Below are positions 44,857-56,950 of a stretch of DNA of 64,000 nucleotides, piece after piece. Made by a program: the position numbers and the translations under genes. The notes beneath the pieces were generated by a model. That model made no database searches, was not told where the DNA came from, and was given only the letters and a program-made list of their open reading frames with translations. Source of the stretch: Isoetes taiwanensis (Eukaryota > Streptophyta > Lycopodiopsida > Isoetales > Isoetaceae); the NCBI GenBank assembly GCA_021234155.1, contig JAJEKV010000054.1:2203574-2267573 (forward strand). Reading direction: 5' to 3'. Every line of letters begins with the position of its first letter. The stretch's first letter is position 1.

Positions 44857-44861
44857 GGCAC
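44857..44861. other. Left target-site duplication of the gypsy element (GGCAC)
   Basis: GGCAC directly precedes LTR1 and also directly follows the last LTR copy (62281-62285). A 5-bp duplication is the usual length for Ty3/gypsy insertion. Confidence 0.8.
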
Positions 44862-45424
44862 TGTTAGTCCTGTGCCTCCTGGTACAGGACTATTCATGCA
44901 TACGACGGACCAAGTCAAGTCCAAGGATCCACCGATCGGGCCGCATGGTCGCAGCGTCAAAGGCCCGGCCAGAAAGACCAAGCGAGACCACGCAGACAAA
45001 GAGGCGGCTTCGGACAAGTGGCGACCCGTCCGCCGCCATCGGCGTCGGCGTGATTTCAGGCTTTTCAAGAGGCACCGCCCGGCATTCCTTCACAAATCGC
45101 CTCCTTCCGAGTCGGCACGAAATCAGTCGAGTGTCTATATTGGGCCAAAGGCCATTGTACTATATATATGAGTAGAGCTAGCACATGAGTTTTAGATGAG
45201 TTTTGAGTCTTGTCTCACTTCAGTTTTCTCTCGGTTGCGAGAGCTCATGTATCATCATTGATATCAAGGAAGCTTATCATTGTTGTCTCATTGTTCTTTG
45301 TTTTCTTTTCCCTTTCCTTTGTTTTCTTGCAAATCCGTGCGTGACATAGTCCCCGATTCTCTGTTAGATCAAGGGTCCTCACCAGAGGGCTGTCTTTGCA
45401 AGGTTTCGAACCAGACCCCAAACA
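44862..45424 (+). repeat. Ty3/gypsy 5' LTR (LTR1)
   Basis: 563 bp, starting TGTTAGTCCTG and ending CCCCAAACA, with close matches at 57569-58127 and 61722-62280. A promoter-like TATATATATGAG (about 45164) is followed by conserved TCTCACTTCAGTTTTCTC and a CATTGATATCAAGGAAGCTT block. The LTRs differ mostly by small changes at CAG/CTG sites. Confidence 0.92.
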
Positions 45425-45442
45425 CTGCCGCCATTGCTGGGT
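45425..45442 (+). other. Gypsy primer-binding site (tRNA-Asp type)
   Basis: CTGCCGCCATTGCTGGG directly follows LTR1. It resembles TGGCGCC(G/A)TTGCCGGGG, complementary to tRNA-Asp, used by several plant non-chromodomain gypsy lineages; one G appears lost. Confidence 0.6.
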
Positions 45443-47045
45443 CTGATTCGATTTTCCTTTCTTACAGCCGCCATGTTCGCCTCGACTTCCGCCCGGAGAA
45501 CTTCTTTCCCCGTGGGCGTCTCCGCTTTAAAGCGCCATCATCGACGGGAAGTTGTTCGCGACATGTATGGCTCTGCTTATGACATTGAGGGAGGCCACAT
45601 TTGGTCTAGGGCTCAGTCGGCGCCACCCACCCCTCGTGTCATGTCTCGTCCCAGTTCTCCACCTCCAGTGTGCAAACATTGCTCACAGCCTCAGTCACCT
45701 CATCACTATCAGGAGCCCTATCAGGCTCAACCTTCTCAACCTTACTTTCATACCCCCGAACATGCCTACATCCATCATTCCTCTGGCCATACGCCTCTGC
45801 CTTCACAAATCATCTCCTCCGGGCGGACAGGGATATCCACATGTCTCTTTTGCTCCTCCCCAGGAATTTCCTTTCCCTACATTTCCCACCGCTCTTCCTG
45901 TTTACAACCTTACCGACCTCAAAACCAATGATCAAGCACCTCCAGTACCTCCCCCTCAGTCACCCCTTCATCAGGGTCTTTCAGGCACCATGCCACCTCC
46001 AACTCCACCACAATATAATCCCTATCCAGTTCCTGTCCAGCCAAGCACCTTTACCTCTACCTTTCAGACCCTTAAGCTGACTTATCCAACCTTTGGCAAC
46101 ACGAAAGGCAAACCATTAGACCAAAGTGCTCAGGCCCACATGGAAGAATTTGAGGCTCTGGCTGTCCTAAATGGTCATGCACAACCTCAACTGAAATTCC
46201 ATATCTTTTCCACCACACTGCGTGGCTCTCCTCATCAATGGCTTATGTCCAACAAAAGCCACTGGAAACAAGATTGGTCAGAAATGAAAACTGCTTTTCT
46301 TTCTCACTATGGAACCACGGATGATGATCAACTTCATCTCAAGCAACTCAATGACCTTCAACAAGAGCCCACGGAGTCCGCCAGGGATTTTGCAGATCGA
46401 CTTCATATCCTGCTCAGCAAACTCAAAGAGTACCCGACACAGAGCCAGATCTTGGTCTGGTTTCTCCAAGGACTTCCTCCAGCTATCCGACTCATGACTG
46501 AATACCTGCGCCCGAAGACTTTGGAGCAGGCTATCGACCTTGTCAATCACTCCGTCAATGTTTCCTCCCGTGGCGTGGCTCTTCAGGAGCTCCCTTTCAT
46601 ACCACCAGTCATGGTTCCACAGACTGCTGTCCAACCTCAACACGCCAATCCGCAGCGCAGTCAGATCTGGTGCCATATCTGCAAACATCAAGGCCACTTG
46701 GCAAATGAGTGCAACTCCACCAATGGCCCGCCTCATTGTAAAAGATGCAACATGTGCAATCATGCCACGGAAGAGTGCACTCGCACTCATCCTACACCTT
46801 TCCGCAACAAGATGGTTTATCAAGTGCAAACAACATCTCAGCAACAGTCGCCACATCAGCCGCAACCACTGCAGGCTCAACCAAATCAACTCTATCAGCA
46901 ACCGGAGCAACAACGGGGACCCAACACACGCCCCCCTTTTGATCCTTCTGGGCAGTTTTGGAGCCCGAAATTTGAAGCATCATATCTCGGCGACCCGAGA
47001 TCCTTTTCAGGTGATTTTTCTTTTGTTGGAAAGGTCTTTAAGTAA
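45434..47045 (+). CDS. Gypsy gag polyprotein (one frameshift)
   Basis: Two overlapping frames (45434-45931 and 45552-47045) share one proline/glutamine-rich N region, so a frameshift near 45840 is likely. The second holds the retrotransposon gag core: TLKLTYPTFGNTKGKPLD, FSTTLRGSPHQWLMSN, ESARDFADRLHILLSKL, VWFLQGLPPAIR. Two Cys-rich knuckles follow near 46671-46785: CHICKHQGHLANEC (typical CCHC) and CKRCNMCNHATEEC. Gag forms the particle and binds element RNA. The frame ends at 47045, where an unrelated insertion interrupts the element. Confidence 0.85.
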
Positions 47046-48650
47046 GCTTTCTGGAATGGGTCTGATCAAGCCAAAACTCATCCGTATGCAAAAGTTATGA
47101 CAGAAATAGTGATGCTGAGTCAGAATTGACTGCACATGCACTCACTAGGATTAGTCCTCGTGACTAAGTGGGGATCCCTGGCTGCCTCAGCATGCATGGA
47201 AATACTCTGGAATCTTGGATAGCAAACATAACAATTCAAAGACACAAGAACCTATGGTGCAACGCTAGACTATGACAATAAAGAAAACATCATGAACATC
47301 AAGAGCAAAGAACATAACCAGAGTACCAAACCATCATAAACAAACTCCGGGACAATGGGTAGCTCAGCCAGCCTACATACAGGCCCTGTTAGCAGCATGT
47401 TGCCCAGCCAGCTTACATTCCAAGCCCTGTAGCAGGTGGTGGGGTGAACCTCGTATGCGCATACCCTCTCAGCCCACGTCTGGCACTGGAGGACCTCTTA
47501 CCATGGAGTCACAAGAGTTGGCGTAGCCTCCTGATCAGGGAAACTACGCCCGGTGTCACAGAGCACAAGAACCACAGAGAATCACAGATGAACATGAGCA
47601 TGCCAGAGCAACCTAGGCCACCGAACCTAGAAGTCCGACCCCGGAGGTTCCAATAGATATAATTAAATACCAAGACAATAGTAGAGCAATGCAAAGACCA
47701 TGACATGTGAAGTTCATTACAATATTTATTAAACATGTGCCTAGATCATACTCTTAGCCCTTGTCGAGGTTGCCCATACAACCTAACCATGCCGAAGTAG
47801 CTAACTCATTGGTGAAGATCATGATCACAATACAAACATGTGGAGGAAGTTACGAGCCTGACTGTCATTGATGTAGCTTCAATACCTATATACGTTACTG
47901 CTCAAGGAAAGATACTAACATCTTCTATAATGCAAAACTTATCTCGAAACCATCTTCTCATGAGGAATACAACGTTCCATAACGTTTATACTTTGAATCC
48001 ATTAGCTATGATGCTCTTGATAAAATACTATGCAAAAACTTGAAAACTTACAGTTACGCACTCAGACTAGCTGTACTTCATGCTATAGTCACATTCAGAA
48101 ACCCCCAAGCTTCACATGGCTCTCCTTGTACTAATGTGGACCCGTCTCAATCTCAATAATCCTTGATGTCAGATGACCGCTTATTCCTATTTCAAGATCC
48201 ACATGCGAACTTGATGCTGAAATCCTTGATGCCGAGGGGTCGTTGACGCTCTACATCTGTGCTAGGCTACTTCTCAGCATTAGCCCCATCTCCATGAGCT
48301 AAGAAAGATACTTTATCCCAAACCTTAGAATTTTACCATAGTTAGACAATTATCAAACAATGCATATTCTTACTATTATGATTATTCTGCTCAGCTCTTC
48401 ATGCTCCGATCTCCTTTGCTGATAATTTCTTTCCACATAGACCTCTGGACCCCTTGTAATTGATTGCGCCTCCAAAGATCGTCTTCTAGCTCCAAGAAGC
48501 AAACTTCATGCTCTGCAACAATCCTTTCTCCAAAGAGACAAAACCCTAATCTCATGCTGCATATATGCCATGAATATGTATATACATACATAAATAGGTA
48601 TATTGACCCATTAGGTGGCCAGGACCGTTACAGTAAGCTCAGTGTTATCA
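47030..48650. mobile_element. Unidentified insertion between gypsy gag and protease
   Basis: About 1.6 kb unrelated to gag or pol separates them; coding similarity resumes at about 48700. On the minus strand it begins TGTAACGGTCCTGG (48633), as many gypsy LTRs do, with a TATATACATA box and ATTAGGGTTTTGTC nearby, so it may be a solo LTR. I found no matching end or target-site duplication. Paired CAGCCAGC(C/T)TACAT phrases occur near 47365 and 47405. Confidence 0.4.
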
Positions 48651-48699
48651 CTGTCACGAATGGGGTCATACCACCACGGCATGTCCTCAACTTCCACAA

Positions 48700-49356
48700 G
48701 TTCAGGTGCAGCTTCCTGGCACCAATCAGACCACCTCGGTCCGCCTCACGGCTTACCAACTTTGGATTGCCAATGGCAAACAAGGGCCGCGTCCCGTTCT
48801 TCGGAAGCCACCTCGCGTGCCTCAGCAATCATGCTATCAACCAGCTCCTGCCAATCAACCTCAGATGGATCAACAAGCACAGGAAGAAATTTTTCAGGCT
48901 CTTAATCCTCCAATCCAGCCGTCGAACTGGGTTGGTTTGGTTTCACGCCAGACCAGGGCGTCACGTCCCTTAACCATTCTTCCTCATGGCACGCAACCTG
49001 CCTTTGCAGTCGACACAATCCCTCATGAAGAGGACAAAAAGGTTCACTTTGCACCTGACTTGGAAAAACTCATGCCTCATGTCATGCCTAAAGTACGCCA
49101 AAGCATTCTGAACCTCATGCAAGCTGCGGACGGCCGCACGTTGGCTAATGTTCATGCCACCACCAGAGCTCAGCAAAGACAAGATGCACCTTCCACATCT
49201 CAACCTCCACGCTCTCAGACATATCCGAATATTGCTGCCGAGGTTGACCTACTAAAAGAAGTTGCTGCTTCATTATCACGCTGGATCCAGCAGATCCTTT
49301 TTCTCATGTACCTCTGGAACTCCAAGAGGAGCTGGCAAAAATCAAAATTCCCTTAA
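48700..49356 (+). CDS. Gypsy gag-pol linker region
   Basis: Frame 48706-49356 is hydrophilic, Gln/Pro-rich in its first half, then VHFAPDLEKLMPHVMPKVRQ and a low-complexity stretch. It lies just before the protease with no break in the element, so it is the end of gag or the N-terminal part of pol. No catalytic motif is visible. Confidence 0.5.
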   Translation, partial: VQVQLPGTNQTTSVRLTAYQLWIANGKQGPRPVLRKPPRVPQQSCYQPAPANQPQMDQQAQEEIFQALNPPIQPSNWVGLVSRQTRASRPLTILPHGTQPAFAVDTIPHEEDKKVHFAPDLEKLMPHVMPKVRQSILNLMQAADGRTLANVHATTRAQQRQDAPSTSQPPRSQTYPNIAAEVDLLKEVAASLSRWIQQILFLMYLWNSKRSWQKSKFP

Positions 49357-49358
49357 GT

Positions 49359-50054
49359 TTGGCAACAATTTTGAAACTATGTCCTGCTCTCAAGGACCAG
49401 TTACCACTCCCGACCGTTTTGGTTGGGGCTGTTGCTACCTCTACACCCACGGTCCATGCCACGGTGGGCAATCAACAAGTCAATCATGTTCAAATTGACG
49501 GAGGTAGCGTTGTCAATCTCATCACGGATAAACTCCGCAAACAAATGGGCATCAAACAACTCTATCGTGCCCCATATGACATCAAATTGGCTAATGGCCA
49601 TATCACGAGACCTCAAGGCGTCACACCTCTTCTTCACATCAACATTGGTGATCTCCGATTCCCCTTAGAATTTGGTGTTTGGAAGGTTGGAGAGGATCCT
49701 GGTGATTATGAAATGTTGGTAGGCAGACCTTTTCTCCGCCAGGCCAAGAGTATCCATTATTGGGCCACGGATCAGTTAGTCATCACAGATGGTCACCTCA
49801 ATGCCACTATGGACTTGGAAACAGGTAAGATCATTTCGGTTGATAATGCCGAACCTCTCTCTCGACAATCGATTCGAGGGGCCGTAATATCTATCGTCGG
49901 GCTCCACTGCGGAAGTCCGCCTCGCCATCCCTACCCAGAATATGTCGATCCTTGGGGAGAAATGACGCTGATCGGGACCAGTTGTATCGCCTTGCTTGAC
50001 CCTACGGCTCCTTGCAATCGCATCCAACGTGTTGATCACTTTTCGGATCTTTGA
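49359..50054 (+). CDS. Gypsy aspartic protease
   Basis: The active-site region reads VQIDGGSVVNLI (about 49488-49520), where the usual D(S/T)G triplet is DGG followed by Ser. It continues with LANGHITRPQGVTPLLHINI and EMLVGRPFLRQAKS, the conserved flap and the (I/L)(L/V)GRxF end block of Ty3/gypsy proteases. It cleaves the Gag-Pol polyprotein in the family. The Gly at the second active-site position may be a CHG-site consensus error or a true change. Frame lost after about 50050. Confidence 0.8.
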   Translation: MATILKLCPALKDQLPLPTVLVGAVATSTPTVHATVGNQQVNHVQIDGGSVVNLITDKLRKQMGIKQLYRAPYDIKLANGHITRPQGVTPLLHINIGDLRFPLEFGVWKVGEDPGDYEMLVGRPFLRQAKSIHYWATDQLVITDGHLNATMDLETGKIISVDNAEPLSRQSIRGAVISIVGLHCGSPPRHPYPEYVDPWGEMTLIGTSCIALLDPTAPCNRIQRVDHFSDL

Positions 50055-50489
50055 ACTTCCTCCCCGATCTTGTTGATGTACACGCCGCCATGAAGCAACC
50101 TCTCTCGCCGGATGAAAATCAGCAACCTCTCTTTTTTCACCACGCAGAGGCGCCACTCATCCTATCATGCTTCAACCTCCTGCTCATATTGTCCAAGACA
50201 CCTGCGGGCGTTATCCCACATATTCGGACTCACGAAGTCGAGATTGTGGACGTGGGCAACAATCGGCCCAGTCCGCATTGTTTAGCCAATCTTCCCGACA
50301 CCCTATCGTAACGGTCGCCACGCTCTTCAAAAGTTCAAACACATTTTCACTGAGCTACTGAGACCTTCCGGGGATCAACAAAACCTTGGGGAACTCACCA
50401 TTCCTACCAAATCGGATGCACGTCCCGTAGCAACGACAAGGCGATCGGGCCAACCCCACTACCGCGATCGCCAAGGCGAGAAATTGACA

Positions 50490-51130
50490 AACTCCTTGCC
50501 CGCAGGTTTGATCTATGAGGTCAAACATTCTCAATGGTGAGCCCCATTGTCATTGCAATCAAACACAATGGAAAGATCCGCGATTTTGCGTGGACTACCG
50601 GAAACTAAATCGGGCCCGGAAGCGTGATCATTTTCCACTTCCCTTCACGCACTGTGTTCTCGAAGAGGTCATTTGGACATGAGATGTACTCCTTCATGGA
50701 TGGTTTTTTCGGCTACAATCGATCTCAATCAAAGAATCGATCAACTCAAGACTACTTTCACCACCCCGTAAGCACTTTTTTGCTACAAGGTGGTTCCTTT
50801 TGGATTATCAAACTCTCCATCAACGTTTCAACGCATAATGCTCTCCTCGTTTTCATGATTTTATGAAGGAAAATCCCTTCTTCAAATTTTTCAAGATGAC
50901 TTCTCTTCCTACAGTTCCATGGCTGACCATTTGGATAAATTGGAACTCGTCTTTTCAAAATGTGATGAGTCCCAAGCATTAGTCTCAATCCCGAGAAATG
51001 CACCTTTTGCGTCCACTTCAGTGTTCTCGTTAGGACACGTTGTCGCAAAGGTATCACCATGGATCCCCGCCAAAATCGGGTTGTGTGCTCAAGGCTCAAG
51101 CACCGGTAATATCAAGGAGACACGCTTCTT
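50490..51130 (+). pseudogene. Gypsy reverse transcriptase, frameshifted
   Basis: Split across several frames: GLIYEVKHSQW (about 50505), an RxCxDYRKLN-like part, SFMDGFFGYN (about 50690), VVPFGLSNSPSTFQR (about 50790) and FQDDF (about 50890), the YxDDF-type active site with Gln for Met or Met-like residue, then HLDKLELVFSKC. Most blocks of Ty3/gypsy RT are present, but at least four frameshifts or stops occur within 640 bp, more than in the neighbouring domains. Confidence 0.75.
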
Positions 51131-51705
51131 TCCCGGGTAAGGTAAATTATTACTCCACCTTCATTCCTGGACTAGCAGCCATTGCAGATCCCATTCATAA
51201 ACTCACGGGTGATGAATCCACCTGGGCTTGGAATTCCCAGGCGGATGCTGCTTTCCAACAGTTGAAGCTTTTGCTTACTCAGGCCCCGGTTCTTGTTCCT
51301 CCTCAATGGGACAAGCCCTTTCATGTCCATGTAGATGTCTCAGCGTTCGCTATTGGAGCTATTCTTTCTCAAGAATATGATGCGCGCTTAATCGACAAAC
51401 CAAAACCGATATGCCGCCAGAAAAACTCAATCCTCACGACCGCGAACTACTATGCCACGAGCGCGTGAAGCCTTGGGTTTGATTTTCTGTGTCCAACACT
51501 TCCGTCACTATCTTTTAGGCAGTCAGATCAAATTCTTTGTTGACCACCAAGCACTCCTTTATTTGATCAACAAATCCACGCCCACGGGCCGCATTGCTCG
51601 TTGGGTCCTCCTTCTGCAAGAATTTGCACCCTTTGAAATTGTTCACAAGGCGAGGCAAATCTCATGTTGTCCCGATTATCTTTCACGCATCCACCGCGGA
51701 TGATC
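51130..51705 (+). CDS. Gypsy RNase H domain (one frameshift)
   Basis: Frame 51040-51468 carries KVNYYSTFIPGLAAIADPIH, WNSQADAAFQQLK and HVDVSAFAIGAILSQ (catalytic Asp). Frame 51452-51703 continues with REALGLIFCVQHFRHYLLGS and KFFVDHQALLYLINKS, ending PDYLSRIHRG. Frameshift near 51430-51460. This is the usual gypsy connection plus RNase H, which removes the RNA strand during reverse transcription. Confidence 0.85.
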
Positions 51706-51989
51706 CCTCCACGGAGTCTCGACGCCTTTCCCGACGCTTCAACTCTTTTCGGTCACGAGAACGCCACATTGGTTCCACAACTTTCAGCGGTATCTCCTCA
51801 CGGGTGCTCTTCCACCGGGGCGCCACGCTCTCTCCAAAAAGCGTCAATCCCGTCGACACCAATTTCTCCGCGAGGTCCGTGACTACACCATGGTGCAGGC
51901 CATCTTTACAAAAGGGGAAAGGATACCGTCCTTCCGGGCTGTGTTCTCCCTCATGAGGTCCCAGATATTGTCCGAAAGCCCATGAAGGG

Positions 51990-53045
51990 CTTCGGTGGTG
52001 GTCATTTTCATGGTGACACCACGGCGACGCAAAAATCCTTCTTCTTGGGGATATTTTTGGCCCACGCTCTTCAAAGACGCTCATGCGCCCACGCCGTGTG
52101 ATGCTTGTCAGCGTGTGGGAAGGCCCGCGACCCGTGACGCTCTTCCATTGACGCCGGTCGCCACGCCACTTCCTTTCAGCAAATGGGGGATGGATTTTGT
52201 GGGACCCATTGATCCTCCTGCGCGGCACACCCGTGCCCGCTACATTCTGGTTCTCACTGACTACGCTACCAAATGGGCGGAAGCTTGCGCACTTCCAGAC
52301 AACACTGCGGCCAGCACAGCCAAGGTCATCTATCGCCAGATCATCACGCGCTTTGGCTGCCCCCACCTGAGCTGGTCGCTGATAGAGGTGTCCATTTTAT
52401 CAATCATACCATAAAGGAGCTGACGGATTATCTACTGATCCATCATCACAAGAGCACACCTTACTATCCTCAAGGGAACGGTTTGGCTGAAAGCACCAAC
52501 AAAACTCTGGTCACAATTCTCAAGAAAATTTGTGACGCTTCTCGCACTGATTGGCAAAACAAGCTTCCTACTGTTCTTTGGGCTTACAATACTTGTTTCA
52601 AAATAGCTACTGGTCACACTCCTTTCAAATTGGTTTATGGTCAAGAAGCTCTCATGCCTTTTGAATACATTCTTCCAACTCTCCGTTTTCAACTGGCTAC
52701 AGCCCATAATCCGCCTTCTTTGACTCAAAGAAAGGGTTTATCAGTTGGAACAGTTGGATGAACTTAGGCGTGATGTTTACATTCGTGTTCTTCATGGACA
52801 ACAGTTGCAAAAATCTTTACATGACAAACGTATTAAGACCAAAACATTCAAAGAAGGAGATTTGGTTCTTCTTTATGATTCTCGTTACAAAAATTTTCCC
52901 GCAAGTTAAAGTTTCGATGGTTTGGCCCTTATCAAATTGTTCAAGTAGTGCAACCCAAATAAGTTTTCAAGTCGGTCAATTAGATGGAACTCCATTACCT
53001 ACACTAGTTAATGGCTTTCGCCTCAAACAATTTCATACAACGTAA
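51990..53045 (+). CDS. Gypsy integrase (frameshifted), no chromodomain
   Basis: CDACQRVGRP (about 52100) is the end of the HHCC zinc-binding domain. WGMDFVGPI (about 52190) gives the first catalytic Asp, ADRGVHF (about 52380) the second, and GNGLAESTNKTL (about 52480) the Glu. WAYNTCFKIATGHTPFKLVY and EALMPFE follow. After another frameshift the end reads KFRWFGPYQIVQVV and LPTLVNGFRLKQFHT, the NGxRLKxYH ending of Athila/Tat-like elements, with no chromodomain. The 51705-51990 stretch is scrambled and would hold the His pair. Confidence 0.85.
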
Positions 53046-54037
53046 AGTGACAATCATCCACCGGATCTTTATTCCGCATAATGCATACACAAATGATATA
53101 GTGACTAAGCGGCATAATTATATTATAGGTGGAATTTTTACAAAATGTGGGCAGAGCCCATCTATTTCCGCTATGGGCAGCACCCTATTTACAAAAACGG
53201 GCTCAGAGCCCTATCTACTAAGTCCTAAGAAGAAAACCCTCTACTCCGGGTTTGGAGGCGTAGGTGATACGCTGAGGATGTGGTAGTAATTCTCATTCCG
53301 ATCCCAGCGGGTGAATCACCATTTCCATCCCGTTAGTCAGGGGCTCGGGATGCTCAGCCATCCCGGCACACCACCCGTCCATAGCAATGCCACGGTTGTG
53401 GCACCGCCAGAGATCCAAGCAATCCATCTTACAGGTAATCCACTCAAGGCAGTTTGAAGGCATAGTGCACTTATCGTGCAGTCCAAAGAAAAGAACATAT
53501 CGAAATATCGGTGTCTCCGGCTTAATCGTTAAGCCTTATATAGCCAACCGAGGACCTCAATGTCGACGTGGCCCAATCAGAAATTTCGCCAACGTGGTAG
53601 AAATGCAAGGCTGTTACTAAATGGGGAATCTTTTCTCCCGCCGCATATCTAGCCATGGTACCTTCCGACACCTTCGCTTTAATGATATCCCACTTCGAGT
53701 TGCCGCATTAAATGACATTCCTTCTTTTCACGCGCGTCGAACATTAATGTCGCCCTTTTGCCACCGTCACATCAGATCATTCCCTTTACGCCGATCGCCA
53801 CCGTTCATTGCTTCTCCTTTTACCGTTTTGGGACTTAGCCAAAATTTTGCCTCTCAATGCATTGCCATGCATGCCCACCTAGCATCATCAGCGATTGCAG
53901 GTTAAAGCCCTCATCATGCCCCTTAAGCCTACACTGGCGCCCTAAAACCTTTTAAGCCTCTTGTGTTTTTGTCTTCCGGCTCTCAGCTCTCCCTTCTCAA
54001 GATCATCCTTCTGGTTCCTCTCTTGCGGCTCTTAGCC
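53046..54037 (+). other. Gypsy spacer between integrase and ORF3
   Basis: About 1 kb without a convincing frame. GGGC(A/T)(C)AGAGCCC phrases repeat near 53150-53210. Just before ORF3 there is a pyrimidine-rich tract ending in an acceptor-like CTCTCAG (about 53984), which might allow a spliced subgenomic mRNA. Confidence 0.5.
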
Positions 54038-56950
54038 ATGGTTCCTGCACCCAAATTCCTGACTCTTCAAGCTTCTACTCCAAGGGATCGAAACTCTCTT
54101 TTCAGTCACATTGTCCTTCTTGCGCCCACCTTTTCGGGAAGCCCTCATTGGCCCAAATCGGGGAAGTTAGCGGAGCATACAAAGCTTTATGAATTCTCAC
54201 AAATGGACCTTCGGCACCAAATCGGACCAATTGAAGCGGTTTGTTGCTAATATCGTCAACCGCCGAAGGATATGCTATGCGTGGTTCGTGGCACCCACGG
54301 TCCTCGCTTATCGACCGATTTCTGAGGTATTCCATATTCCTTTGCAAACACCTTGTTTATCTTGGGCCGCTTTACAGGACATAGATGTCACTGAGTTTGA
54401 CGCTGTTCAATATCAAGCGAACATGCATCGCCTTACAAATATTGCCAAGTCCCATGACACTTTCGTCAAGTTTCTATGGCGCAAATTCCTTGGGTATTCT
54501 ATCAAGAACACCCATATCAATAAACCATTCTACAATATGGTTATCACGGCTGTCTTCTCCACTCACTTTCTTGATTGGCCACAAATGTTGTTTTACAGAC
54601 TCCTACAAGAAGTAGATTGCCTTCGGGCCACTCCCTCCTCTGTCTCTGAAGTTTCCGTGGGTGGCCATCTTCAAGCTCTTATTCGTCATTATCTTCCTGT
54701 TCCTGTGTCGCCTTCCATTTCTCATACCTCCACTCAGCAATCTCTACATTCACTTCCTCAACACCAACAGGCTGCACCTTCACGCCAGCCTTCTCCTGCT
54801 CCTGTTCAACAACCCCACACGCATGTCACTGTTTCCTCTTCCTCCTCTGAAGCCACGCGCTCCACTTCTCGTCATGTTTCTCAGACGTCCCAAACACGGC
54901 CACAACAGGGCCCTCCACCTCCACATCCTCGCCAACTCCTGTATCAATATCAGCAGGATGTTCAAGCTGCGGCTCTCAAGTTGCAAGAATCACAGGAAGC
55001 TCTCATGAATGTGGTTCAAGCGTCCCTGGAGACCTCAGATGCGCTCCACCGAGACCTTCAAGCTGCTACCACGCACGTTCACACTCTGGAGACACAGCTT
55101 CAAGAAAAACATGAGGTCTTTTTACGGGCCCGTGAGGATCTCAAGGCTGCCCATGATCAGAACAGCCTGCTTGCTGACCAGCAGGCTCAGTTACAAACCA
55201 CCATTCAGGAATTGTTGGAGCAGAACAAGACAAAGGACACCCTCCTGGGTGACAAGGAGAAAGACATTGCTAAGCTCGACACCTTGTATGCGGAGCTTTC
55301 TCAGACTTACCGCACTCAAGTTCATGATCTGACCGAGCGTGACGCTCGCCTCACCTCTTTAGAAGCTCAACTTTCCACGCTGACCAATCAATTGACGTCT
55401 CTCCAGGATCGGCTTACGGAGGCTCAGAAACAGAAAATTATTGATGACGCTGAGATTGCCACGCTGCGCCTAAACACTTCTGGGCAATCCTCTTCACATG
55501 CCACGCTTCCGCAGAAACGGGTCCGTGATCAGTCACGTCTTCTGTTAGAAAAAGATAATCGAATCCGTGATCTTGAAAATCAGCTCCAGCAAGCTATCCA
55601 ATCTGCAGAAGATGCTACTTTAATCTTGGTATCCACACGTCTGTGGATTTTGCTACTCCTTCCAGCTACCTGGATCATGTGGTTGCCGACGCCACTACTT
55701 TCTTTTTTCAAATGGTACGCCAGGATGGTCGTTGATGTTCCCATGCGGCAGGATTTTTTCCTGATCCGACCGACCTCTCAATCGCATAAAGGTTTGCTCT
55801 GTGCCCTCTTGGTCTTCGACCTCCTTCACCGTGAGGGACCCCGATTTAATCACTTTCCGCGTTGTCCAAATAGATGGTGTACATCTTCCATGACTTCTAT
55901 CCGGCCGATATTCGGACAAATTCGTGATGGGCCACATCGGCACTTTCGGGGTGACTCACGGACCGCGGTGGTTGTTCTTGGATACTAACCTCTATCTCAC
56001 GGATCATGATCGGACTCATACTCTTCATCGAGTACATGCGAGCTTGCTCATCATTTACCTCTATGGCAAGCCAAGCGTTAGCGCAAAGTCTTGAAAAGAA
56101 TCTTGGGCATCCCGAGGATCTTCAATTTGCCCAAGTGTATATGCGCAAAGACTTAGCCGGGCTACAATCGGTTCGCGTGCTCTCGGATAGTAAGACTGTA
56201 CCTCTGGTTGGGATAGTTCTCCGTCTGTACTTCGGCTCTGTTTCTGATTGGGACCCGATGGTGCAAAGCTTGATCCCTCGATCTTGTCACGAGAATTCGG
56301 GAGCGGGGCTCGCAGCCACCCCTACCGGCATGGCTCCTGTCCATATGCTTCACTGGGTGTCCCTCCATGCCCCAGTTTTTGACCTCCGACCGGCGTCTTC
56401 CTTTTTGACGAAGGTCATGGATGGCCATCTTTGGATCGACTCGCTTCAGATCTCGGCCGGATCTCCCCGGTGGGATCCCCGATTTGTCGACCTTTCAGAT
56501 TGGGGGATAATGCCACCTTGGACACTACTGAAAATTGGCTCTATATTGCTAATGAGCGTGGTTGGCAATGGCCTGCTGATGCTCTTCATGGCCTTGATAC
56601 TTTCTTGCAGAATGCCGCCACCTCACGAGACCCTTTAGTACACCGGCTGTTGGTTTTACGTGCTTTCTCGGATGCATCCCGGTAAGCTCTTTAAATCGGG
56701 CGGCCCTATCTTTTTACCGCAACCCAATGCGGCGGTGCCTTCCGGTCTCCGGACACTGCCTTCTCATGGAGTGCCCGGTTTGTTCCTTGGGCGCCCATCT
56801 TTCCCTCGAGACATGGTGCGCCACTTCCTCATTGATGTCGATCCTGCCCTGGGGCTCAACACTCCTGACGCCCTTCAAACACGCCAGGACCTCATTGCCC
56901 ATTACCATAATGGCGCCCGTCCTCATTCCCGTGAAGATCACTTTCATTAG
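54038..56950 (+). CDS. Gypsy ORF3, extra coiled-coil ORF, copy 1 (frameshifted)
   Basis: An ATG at 54038 (MVPAPKFLTLQAS) opens a product that runs to the 3' LTR region. The N part (to about 54640) has YEFSQMDL and KSHDTFVKFLWRKFLGYS. A Ser/Pro/Gln-rich linker leads to a long heptad-rich coiled coil (about 54940-55620; e.g. LQEKHEVFLRARED, LTSLEAQLSTLTNQLTSL). The C part (to 56940) has NWLYIANERGWQWPADALHG and DPALGLNTPDALQTRQDLI. Frame 54189-55988 keeps the first 600 codons open. No signal peptide or in-frame membrane anchor supports an envelope role. I do not recognise the family. The same product is present at 58.74-61.72 kb. Confidence 0.7.

Noticed and set aside
46278-46913. 211-codon minus-strand frame
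   Set aside because: It is antisense to the gypsy gag core and zinc knuckles.
51683-52366. 227-codon minus-strand frame
   Set aside because: It is antisense to integrase, whose plus-strand motifs are clear.
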